From: Acidobacteriota bacterium
Lineage (GTDB): Bacteria > Acidobacteriota > Terriglobia > UBA7540
DNA: 14,429 bases
Assembly: GCA_021780055.1 (NCBI GenBank)
Contig: JAJXZM010000182.1
Span: forward strand, 1-14,429
Reading direction: 5' to 3'
The notes under the pieces were generated by a model. That model saw nothing but the letters and a program-made list of their open reading frames with translations, searched no databases and was not told the DNA's origin. Below, piece after piece: positions 1 to 6,703 of the stretch. Each line of letters starts with the position of its first letter. The stretch's first letter is position 1. The translations under genes and the position numbers were made by a program.

Positions 1-1025
1 TCACCCGCCCAGACAGTCACGCGTTCCTTTTGCAACGCTGCCCCGATCTTCTCCGCTCTTGGGTGGGCAAATGCCACAATACCAGAAGAGTATTCGGACC
101 CAGCTGGTGTCAATAGATCAAGTCCAAGGCGGTCAAGTCCAGCCCGGAGATTGGCAACCAGAGGCTGCAGTTCGCGATCGATGTTTTCAACCCCAATGTA
201 TAGGAGAAACTCAAGACTCTTCTTCAAAGCAAAGATCGAAGGAAAATTCGGCATTCCGACGGCCAATCGGGCTGCACCATCTTTAAGCTCAAACGTCTCA
301 AACCGCTTTTCGGAAAAGAGATTCTTCACCGAGTACCACCCAACCATGGCAGGCTTCAGCCTCGCTCGAAAACGCGGGCTGGTGAAGACAATGCCCAGCC
401 CATGCGGCCCGAGCAACCACTTAAAGCTGCTCGACATGAGATAGTCGACGCCATCTACACTGACCGGACATCTCCCAAGCGCCTGAGTCGCATCAATCGA
501 AACAAGAGCCCCAACTCTTACGGCCGCGTCAGCAATTTTCTGCACGAAGGGCAGGTAAGCCCCTGTTTTATAGCTGACAAGGCTGAGGGAAATCAGGCGC
601 GTTCTCGGGCATATATTCTCTGCCACCCTCTCCCAATCAAGTTTGCCTCCTTGGCCGGGGATGACCACAACATCAATTCCATTTTGTTTCAGGCGCACCC
701 ATGGGAGAACATTCGATGGAAACTCCAGCTCGCTGATGATCACCTGGTCGTGCGGTTTCAATTCCAAAGAGGCCGCGAGAAGGCTTAGGGCTTCCGAAGC
801 GCTCGATAGAAACGTGACGTTGGAAGAATCCGTGCTTAGTAGGCAAGCAGCCAGATCAAGCGCGTCTGCTTCAACCCTGTGGAGTTCTACACGACCCGGC
901 GTCCCGCGAGCTTTAATCCGGGAATACAATTGAAAGGCTTTCTCACAGTCGGGATGTGGCAGCCCTTCGGCAGCCGTATCCAGATAAGTCACTTCTTTTG
1001 CTGTAGGAAACAAGTTCTTATACAT
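1..1025 (-). CDS. Class-V aminotransferase-like PLP enzyme (3' end beyond window)
   Basis: Fold-type I PLP enzyme of the class-V aminotransferase / cysteine desulfurase / isopenicillin-N-epimerase superfamily, presumably cytoplasmic. I translated it by hand from ATG at 1025 (MYKNLFPTAKEVTYLDTAAE). It stays open to the left edge and gives 341 residues; the family is usually about 370-400, so the last few dozen residues are missing. Visible motifs are the N-terminal YLDTAAEG substrate-loop signature, the IDATQ segment (Asp178 for the pyridine nitrogen, Gln181), and SSSFKWLLGPHG with Lys202 as the Schiff-base lysine. In place of the HHAN motif of SufS/CsdA it has EFPSN (residues 101-105), so the His that stacks on PLP is absent; this argues against a true cysteine desulfurase. 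The start lies 6 nt after the upstream M20 stop, with GAGG four bases before the ATG, which implies translational coupling. It could be an aminotransferase, lyase or epimerase; the substrate is not predictable. The family call is firm. Confidence 0.9.
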   Translation of the reverse strand, partial: MYKNLFPTAKEVTYLDTAAEGLPHPDCEKAFQLYSRIKARGTPGRVELHRVEADALDLAACLLSTDSSNVTFLSSASEALSLLAASLELKPHDQVIISELEFPSNVLPWVRLKQNGIDVVVIPGQGGKLDWERVAENICPRTRLISLSLVSYKTGAYLPFVQKIADAAVRVGALVSIDATQALGRCPVSVDGVDYLMSSSFKWLLGPHGLGIVFTSPRFRARLKPAMVGWYSVKNLFSEKRFETFELKDGAARLAVGMPNFPSIFALKKSLEFLLYIGVENIDRELQPLVANLRAGLDRLGLDLLTPAGSEYSSGIVAFAHPRAEKIGAALQKERVTVWAG

Positions 1026-1031
1026 GTGTCC

Positions 1032-2174
1032 TCATCGAAAGGATGTCATCAGCCGCCTATAAACCTCGAATGCCATCTCGACTTGATCCAGATCTACGAA
1101 CTCGTCCTCGGTATGTGCCTGTGCAATGCTTCCAGGACCCATGACAATGCTAGGAACCCCCGCCATTGAGAGTTTGCTCGCGTCGCTCCCGAAAGGAACT
1201 CCCACTGGCTTCGGATCAAGCCCTGCGTCTTTCAAAGCCTGGGAGGTCTGAAGTACGATAGGTGAATTCGAGGGCGTCTCCAAAGGCCAATCCTGAAGCA
1301 CCGCGGGCCCTACGACGACTTCGAAATCGTGGTCGGTGGCTCGAAGCCCCTCGAGTTCCCTGTTGATATCGACAAGTGTGGCAGGCCCCTGTTCGCCGGG
1401 AACCAGGCGTCGATCGATCTCGATCCAACAGAACTCGGGCACGACGTTGACCTGCGTACCGCCTTCTATCAACCCTACATTCAAGGTGGGTGGTCCTACT
1501 AACGGATGGCTTATGGTCTGTATTCGCTTGGAATATTCAGCGAGCGTGTCGATAACGCGCGCCATATGTTCGATGGCGTTAGCGCCAAGGCGCGGTTCCG
1601 AGCTGTGCGCAGACTTCCCGCGCGTTGTGATTCGGAAACGAACGCACCCTTTGCTGGCGATTGCGACCCTCATTCCCGTAGGCTCAGCCACCACAGCTGC
1701 AGAAGCCTGAATATTCTCACAGAGTTTCGCCACGCCTCGATAAGAATGTTCCTCATCAACGGCGGCCACCAACCACACATCACAGACCGGATTTTTCCCC
1801 GATACCTTCAGATCGGCGACAGCATGCATCATGGCCGCCAAGCCAGCTTTTGTATCGCAGGCACCTCGCCCATACATTCGCCCAGAACTTACTGTGGGCT
1901 CGAACGGAGGCACAATCATGTCCTCTACCCCAGCCGTGTCCACGTGCGCTTCAAAGATGATTTTGTCATCATGGCGCCGGCCTGGGGCCCGAATGATGAC
2001 ATTGGGGCGATTCGGCAGCACTTCCTGTACCCGAAACTCGATCCCGCGGCCTTCGAAAAACTCCGTAATGTAGCGCTGAATTTCACATTCCGGCCGCCCA
2101 TTGGCGTAAGCGGGGTTGACGCTATTGATGCGAATCAAATCAGCTAAAGTTTGAACTATAGGTGAATAAGTCAT
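1032..2174 (-). CDS. M20 family metallopeptidase / ArgE-DapE-like deacylase
   Basis: A 380-residue cytoplasmic metallohydrolase with no signal peptide, full length for the ArgE/DapE/ACY1/CPG2 family. These enzymes remove an acyl group from amino acids or cleave small peptides with a di-zinc centre. Every expected residue is visible: EAHVDT with His77 and catalytic Asp79; YGRGACDTKAG with the bridging Asp107; DEE with general base Glu141 and metal-ligand Glu142; AEPTG with Glu164; KSAHSSEP with His190 of the dimerisation domain; and QAHTEDE with the C-terminal metal ligand His354. Its ATG shares one base with the TGA of the preceding metallo-beta-lactamase-fold gene (TGATG at 2172-2176). Its own stop is 6 nt before the class-V PLP-enzyme gene. 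Followed by a PLP enzyme, a deacylation-then-amino-group-chemistry step is plausible, for example on an N-acyl amino acid or amino-sugar product, but this is inference. I see no feature that separates ArgE, DapE, acylase or carboxypeptidase activity. Confidence 0.94.
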   Translation of the reverse strand: MTYSPIVQTLADLIRINSVNPAYANGRPECEIQRYITEFFEGRGIEFRVQEVLPNRPNVIIRAPGRRHDDKIIFEAHVDTAGVEDMIVPPFEPTVSSGRMYGRGACDTKAGLAAMMHAVADLKVSGKNPVCDVWLVAAVDEEHSYRGVAKLCENIQASAAVVAEPTGMRVAIASKGCVRFRITTRGKSAHSSEPRLGANAIEHMARVIDTLAEYSKRIQTISHPLVGPPTLNVGLIEGGTQVNVVPEFCWIEIDRRLVPGEQGPATLVDINRELEGLRATDHDFEVVVGPAVLQDWPLETPSNSPIVLQTSQALKDAGLDPKPVGVPFGSDASKLSMAGVPSIVMGPGSIAQAHTEDEFVDLDQVEMAFEVYRRLMTSFR

Positions 2175-2914
2175 CAGATGATATTCGGTGGTAAAGCTAA
2201 TCTTTCAAGTGTATTCCAGGCTTTCTGAATGTGGCGGTCTCCCTGCTGCATCGCGATACTAAGGTGTCCGGGGAGTAGCGCATCCACTTTCTGCTTGCTG
2301 AGTTTCTCGATGCTTCGAGCGTATAACTGCAGGTCGCAGTCCCAAACATTAGTCATCAAAAGCTTGCCGTCATGGAAAACGGTGTCGCCGGCGAAAAGAA
2401 CAGCTCTTTCGCCCTCAATCAAGATGAAAGAGAGCATGCCAGAGCAATGGCCGGGGGTTTCAAGAACTCGGAGTTCGATGTCGCCAATCCTGAAGTGGTC
2501 CTCCTCGCTAAGGGTGTGCGCAACTGGACAGGCTTGGAAAACATAGTCTGCAGGGTAAAAGCCCCCCTTCTTGGCGATGCTGAGACTTACGCGTTCCTCG
2601 TCCCCCTTGCTGAGGTATTCAGCTGCTTCGCGGGACGCCACCACCTCAACCCCAAAACGGTTCCGCCATTCGCATGCTGCTCCTGCATGGTCGGAGTGTG
2701 CATGCGTCAAGATCAGGTAGTTAAGCCGTTGAGGGTCGAGACCGTCGAAACGCATGTTTTGCAGTATTGGCTCGATAGTAATGCCTGCCCCAGCATCAAT
2801 CAAAGTCAACGCGCTGCCACCGTCGATCACATAGACGTGACAATCGTGCTCTTCGGAGAGGCTGAAGCCGAGAGTCCCTCCACCCACAAGATAAACCCGC
2901 TCGGAAAGCCGCAT
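2174..2914 (-). CDS. MBL-fold (metallo-beta-lactamase/glyoxalase II-like) hydrolase
   Basis: A 246-residue cytoplasmic metallohydrolase of the metallo-beta-lactamase fold. The complete dinuclear metal site is present: THAHSDHAG (His71, His73, Asp75, His76), ETPGHCSGM (His156), FAGDTVF (bridging Asp177) and LLPGHLS (His217). Spacing and size fit glyoxalase-II-like thioesterases and general MBL hydrolases rather than RNase J or class B beta-lactamases. The start is supported by AAAGGA seven bases before the ATG. That ribosome-binding site overlaps the last codons of the upstream oxidoreductase, whose stop is only 3 bp away, and the gene's own stop overlaps the start of the M20 gene. In this catabolic cluster it could open a lactone (for example one produced by the upstream dehydrogenase) or cleave a thioester or ester. 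The lactonase idea is inference from gene order only. Family assignment is firm, substrate unknown. Confidence 0.94.
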   Translation of the reverse strand: MRLSERVYLVGGGTLGFSLSEEHDCHVYVIDGGSALTLIDAGAGITIEPILQNMRFDGLDPQRLNYLILTHAHSDHAGAACEWRNRFGVEVVASREAAEYLSKGDEERVSLSIAKKGGFYPADYVFQACPVAHTLSEEDHFRIGDIELRVLETPGHCSGMLSFILIEGERAVLFAGDTVFHDGKLLMTNVWDCDLQLYARSIEKLSKQKVDALLPGHLSIAMQQGDRHIQKAWNTLERLALPPNII

Positions 2915-2917
2915 AGT

Positions 2918-3922
2918 TCATTCCTTTATCTCAATATCGTTTCCAGCTTTGGCGGAATCAATTAGTGCCAGAGCTGCTCGCACGGCATTCCGCGCCTCCT
3001 GCGGTGTAACGATGTCGGGTCGCCGGCGATCACGGACACAACTGCAGAAGTATTCAAGTTCATCGCGCAAGGCTCCTCGTGCGGAGCCTCTGACGCGCGG
3101 ATCATAACTTGAATCAGGGATTTGAAAACCGTCATCGCGCCAAAGGTTAAGGCCGGAGGGGAAAAGGTTCAGGTTGCCCACGCCGTGCTCCCCAACAAGC
3201 TGGAAGACGTCGTCGAGGATCACACCCCCATGATCCGGAAGCCGCCATTGAACTTCTACGACACCCAGCGCCCCTCTGCCAAATTCCAGAACTCCCCAGA
3301 AGGTGTCCGGGTTAACGCCCCCGGAGTGGTTGCGCGTGTAGCCGCGAACGCGTCGGACCTGATCACCCGCGTACCATAACATAAGGTCTATGTCATGAAT
3401 CGCGTTGATGATAGCCGGATGACTTCGGCCGTATTTCGCCAGCAGCGATTTCGGTCGGTTTCGCCGAGAATACATCGAAATCACCTCGCCGAGCCTCCCG
3501 GACTCCACCTCCTCCTTTAACAAGGCGTACCGAGTTTCAAACCTTAGGATGTGCCCAACCATTAGGATGCCATTTAGCTTCTCGGCAGTCTGGATCATGG
3601 CGTCGCAATCTTCGAGCGACGCGGCAAAAGGTTTTTCGACAAAGACGGGCTTACCGCACTCAAGTGCTGAAATTACCGGCAACCGATGCGCCTGCTCCGG
3701 AGTGACCACGTCAACCGCCTGCACATCAGGATCGCGGCAAAGCTCCTCCACGCTCGAGCAGACGTGCGGAATATCAAAATTCCTTGCAGTCTCTTCTGCC
3801 GTCTCGCGAACAGTGTCAAAAGCGGCCATCACTTTGGCACCATGCACGCCGCGATATGCCATCAGGTGGCTGTGGCCAAAAAGCCCGCAGCCGACAAGAC
3901 CTATTTGAACCTTTCCCGTCAT
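2918..3922 (-). CDS. Gfo/Idh/MocA family NAD(P)-dependent oxidoreductase
   Basis: A 334-residue cytoplasmic dehydrogenase of the Gfo/Idh/MocA family, of normal length. These enzymes oxidise or reduce sugars, inositols and related polyols with NAD(P); a few members are NAD-dependent glycosidases (GH109). The N-terminal Rossmann fold begins with GLVGCGLFG (residues 8-16). VFVEKPFA (Glu96-Lys97-Pro98) is the signature that carries the catalytic lysine, and AIHDIDLMLWY (His176, Asp179) is the conserved segment of the C-terminal alpha/beta substrate domain. There is no signal peptide, unlike Tat-exported GH109-type members. The ATG at 3922 has AAGGTGA eight bases upstream and lies 36 bp after the glycosidase-like gene. 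The 3-bp gap to the MBL gene indicates an operon. Its likely role is to oxidise the sugar-like product released outside the cytoplasm by the two exported enzymes; that role is inferred from context. Confidence 0.95.
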   Translation of the reverse strand: MTGKVQIGLVGCGLFGHSHLMAYRGVHGAKVMAAFDTVRETAEETARNFDIPHVCSSVEELCRDPDVQAVDVVTPEQAHRLPVISALECGKPVFVEKPFAASLEDCDAMIQTAEKLNGILMVGHILRFETRYALLKEEVESGRLGEVISMYSRRNRPKSLLAKYGRSHPAIINAIHDIDLMLWYAGDQVRRVRGYTRNHSGGVNPDTFWGVLEFGRGALGVVEVQWRLPDHGGVILDDVFQLVGEHGVGNLNLFPSGLNLWRDDGFQIPDSSYDPRVRGSARGALRDELEYFCSCVRDRRRPDIVTPQEARNAVRAALALIDSAKAGNDIEIKE

Positions 3923-3958
3923 CGTCGTGTCACCTTCACCAGCTCACACGGTCACCCT

Positions 3959-6658
3959 TTATACCTGGCGGTTAATCTCAGCAGAAATTAGGGTCCGAAC
4001 ATAATGACAATTTAAGACCTTCTCTACGAGGTCGAGCGGGCGGTAGTAGTATTGATTCGACGCTTCATAACCAATGGAAGAATCCCGCCGCGCAATGTGA
4101 TATTGCCGCACTGACAGCTGAATTTCCTCATCAGCAATTTGAGCCATCTGACGCCCTAACTCCCGCCGTGCCTCGCCATGCGCTGCTGTCCATTCATGTC
4201 GCAGGCGGTAGAAACGGATCTGGTTTGCCACGCTCTGGAAGTGGAGATAACAAGTCTCGGCTATGCCAAAGTCGATTTGCGCCGCTGAGATCTTCTGACG
4301 TGGCACACGCTTGAGCGCTGCTTGGAACATGTCCAAACCCTTCTTCCACATTACAGCCATTTTCTGGAATTGGTCTTCCGCAATCCTAACGGGATAACTG
4401 CCAACCCAATGCTCGTAGTCGTCATAAGGAAAGAGCATCATGGCGGCCTTGTACCCCGTCGGCTGAAAGCGAAGGAGGTTTGCGGGGCCGTGCTGCGTGG
4501 GAACATGATAAACTACATTTCCGCCTTCCATGGGATACTGCAAGAAAGCTTCGCTGAACGCTCTCCACGCATCGATAATTTGTGACGCCGCGTCGCTGCC
4601 GTACCTCCGCAACGCCACTTCACGCAGCACCTCGTCACTGGAAGACGGCAGTGGGGCGAAATAGTATCGCTTTGCTGCTTCAAAATTGGGCGATGGATAA
4701 CCACCGACGGTCCACGAGGCCATAAGCCCTTCGACCCCAGGCTTTACTAGGTTTTCGCAATGCTGGACGATAAGGCCAGGTACCGGAATATAAGGCACGG
4801 CAGATATCTCCCACGTGCAGCTCCACTGAACCTTGGCCAGTCGCTTGATTTGATGTTGCCGCGCGTAGTCCCAATTTCTGACTGCGCGCGGCCCGGGCCC
4901 CACCACCGATATCGAGTATTCGCCCACCTCTGCCGGATGCCCCCCCCGATCAATACGCTTGTCCCACTCGCTCACACTGAGGAGTGAAACATCCCCAGGA
5001 AGCTGAGGAATCAGTCTTGCAGGATCGGCGCCATTTCGAATCCATTTGTTGCCCCAGCCCCAGTCCCACGCGATGACTTCGGCTGAGCCGCTCTTCTCGC
5101 GCACACCGTTTCGGAATGTTCGAATCAGTTGTGCAATCACATTCGAGCCATCGAGCTTCGAGCATCGCGGGCAGAATTTGGGATGGCCATGCGAAAAGCA
5201 ATTTGTCAGATTTTCCGATGCCGTAATGCAGAAGATTCCTCCCAGTTCCGGTGCTCTTGAAAAGACGTGGGCCAAGCTTTCTGCAAGCCACTGGCGCACT
5301 TCCGGTGTGCTCGTGCACATGGCCCAAAAGCGAGTGTCACCGGGATCGTGTGTCCCTCTGATTTCCGGGTGGCGGACAAAGAATTCCGCTGGCATTGATC
5401 GCGGCTCATTCACGTAGAGGTAGATCTTGATGCCGTGCCGAGCCGCCCGATCCACAAGGTTGCGAAGGTTCTGAAGGCGGGTCTCTGAATCTTTTCCAAA
5501 TTCTGGAAAAACCCTGGATGGTGCAAGATTCCTCAGTACTGCCTGGAGCCACACCCCGTTAATGCCCGCTCGGTTGAGCTTCTCAAGCAATCCGTCAGGA
5601 AATGGATTGATCTTTTCATCCATCAGGGGGTCGCCGTAGAGCGCAAAATACGAATAAACGTAGCGTGGATCCAGTCGGGTATTCCGCCGAACGGTGCCGT
5701 GCGCCAGATACGGCCCACCGCGCGCTTCCATCTTGTCCTTAAGGTAAGAAAAAGCTTCACGCACGCCCTGGGCGTCCTGACCCACCACACGAATTTCATT
5801 TGGGCTCGTGGTTATTTCAAAACTTCCGGATGTATGGGAAATCGAGGAATCTGCTTCGATCCGGATCAATTTTGGCTTCGACCCGACGGCTCCGCCTGAA
5901 TTCAATTCACTGCCCATAGCTGCAGTGAGGTAGGTCCGAAAATCATTAACAAGATCAAGGAGAACCCTGGAATTCGGCGTTGGGTTCAGCAAGGTCCAGC
6001 CGGTTCTCAAATCGATCTCATTTCCCAAAGCCTTGCTTGACGGGTCACGAAGGGATGAGATTTGGGTATCGCTCAGGCGTTTGATGAAGGTGAAAGCTGG
6101 CTCGCCAGCATCGTCAATTGGAGCGCCCATGATCTCGCGGACGGTCTCTTTGATTTCCGCCGCGCGCTTCCGTGCGATTGGAGAAGGTGGTGAGTAGCGG
6201 AGCCTCTCACATTTCGGTTTTAGCATTCCGAGTTTGGCCCAGAGAAAATCATCCTCTTTTAAATGGTACTCGTATTCCTGAACGTTCCATCCGAGAAGTT
6301 CCATCAACTGGTCGTCGGGGAGAATGTGCCAATTCTGCCGGATGACAGTGATATAGATCCTCCGGAGGTAATCGTCGGAAAGTTCAACTTTCTTCGGCAA
6401 ACCCATCGACTTGCCGATTTCGAGAACCCTCTCCGGCGTTGTTTCCAGAACCTGAGCCAACCTGTCGATGTTTGCCAATTCCCAGTTGCGCCAGATGAAG
6501 AGGTGGAGGCGATCCGGAAAATGTGGCTCAGGAATCGGCAGCGGAGTGGGTGCTCCCTGCTCGATCGGGGCCTCCTGTGCTTCCAGCCGTCCATGCCATG
6601 GCTTTGCCAGCACAAAAGCATAAGCTGCGCTCTGCTCAAGAAATCTGCGTCGATCCAT
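3959..6658 (-). CDS. Tat-exported GH20/GH67-like TIM-barrel protein, long paralogue
   Basis: An 899-residue exported protein that looks like an uncharacterised glycoside-hydrolase-type family. It begins with the twin-arginine signal MDRRRFLEQS plus a hydrophobic stretch to about residue 30. I therefore prefer the ATG at 6658 over an in-frame TTG at 6697, although the site before this ATG (ACAGG) is weak. Order of parts: two related helical motifs (about 54-87 and 105-138, each starting with an aromatic/RxNW pattern); a region at about 225-325 resembling the small alpha/beta domain that precedes GH20 and GH67 barrels; a TIM-barrel region at about 330-665; and a helical C-terminal region ending with GYEASNQYYYRPLDLVEKVL. 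Candidate active-site residues are Glu418 in NEPR and Glu482 in ITASEN. Cys487, Cys496 and Cys499 form a tight cluster. The neighbouring gene is a paralogue lacking the alpha/beta domain. The glycosidase role is inferred from fold-like features and context; no characterised enzyme is recognised and the clan assignment is tentative. Confidence 0.83.
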   Translation of the reverse strand: MDRRRFLEQSAAYAFVLAKPWHGRLEAQEAPIEQGAPTPLPIPEPHFPDRLHLFIWRNWELANIDRLAQVLETTPERVLEIGKSMGLPKKVELSDDYLRRIYITVIRQNWHILPDDQLMELLGWNVQEYEYHLKEDDFLWAKLGMLKPKCERLRYSPPSPIARKRAAEIKETVREIMGAPIDDAGEPAFTFIKRLSDTQISSLRDPSSKALGNEIDLRTGWTLLNPTPNSRVLLDLVNDFRTYLTAAMGSELNSGGAVGSKPKLIRIEADSSISHTSGSFEITTSPNEIRVVGQDAQGVREAFSYLKDKMEARGGPYLAHGTVRRNTRLDPRYVYSYFALYGDPLMDEKINPFPDGLLEKLNRAGINGVWLQAVLRNLAPSRVFPEFGKDSETRLQNLRNLVDRAARHGIKIYLYVNEPRSMPAEFFVRHPEIRGTHDPGDTRFWAMCTSTPEVRQWLAESLAHVFSRAPELGGIFCITASENLTNCFSHGHPKFCPRCSKLDGSNVIAQLIRTFRNGVREKSGSAEVIAWDWGWGNKWIRNGADPARLIPQLPGDVSLLSVSEWDKRIDRGGHPAEVGEYSISVVGPGPRAVRNWDYARQHQIKRLAKVQWSCTWEISAVPYIPVPGLIVQHCENLVKPGVEGLMASWTVGGYPSPNFEAAKRYYFAPLPSSSDEVLREVALRRYGSDAASQIIDAWRAFSEAFLQYPMEGGNVVYHVPTQHGPANLLRFQPTGYKAAMMLFPYDDYEHWVGSYPVRIAEDQFQKMAVMWKKGLDMFQAALKRVPRQKISAAQIDFGIAETCYLHFQSVANQIRFYRLRHEWTAAHGEARRELGRQMAQIADEEIQLSVRQYHIARRDSSIGYEASNQYYYRPLDLVEKVLNCHYVRTLISAEINRQV

Positions 6659-6678
6659 TTTGCCTGTACCTGTCTTCC

Positions 6679-6694
6679 CCGGCCGCAAGGCCGG
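6679..6694 (-). other. Intercistronic GC-only stem-loop between the two paralogues
   Basis: A perfect 6-bp inverted repeat, CCGGCC-GCAA-GGCCGG on the plus strand (CCGGCC-TTGC-GGCCGG in the transcript), lies in the 45-bp gap between the two glycosidase-like genes. There is no T-run after it, so it does not look like a terminator. It may affect mRNA stability or translation of the downstream paralogue, whose own ribosome-binding site is weak. Confidence 0.45.
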
Positions 6695-6703
6695 CAAAGC
6701 CCG

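Noticed and set aside
1506..2147. 213-codon plus-strand open frame
   Set aside because: Antisense shadow of the M20 gene, whose metal ligands are all intact on the other strand.
6659..6697. TTG start giving 13 extra residues on the long paralogue
   Set aside because: It would bury the Tat signal behind a Pro/Gly/Arg-rich stretch and the intercistronic hairpin; no ribosome-binding site precedes it.
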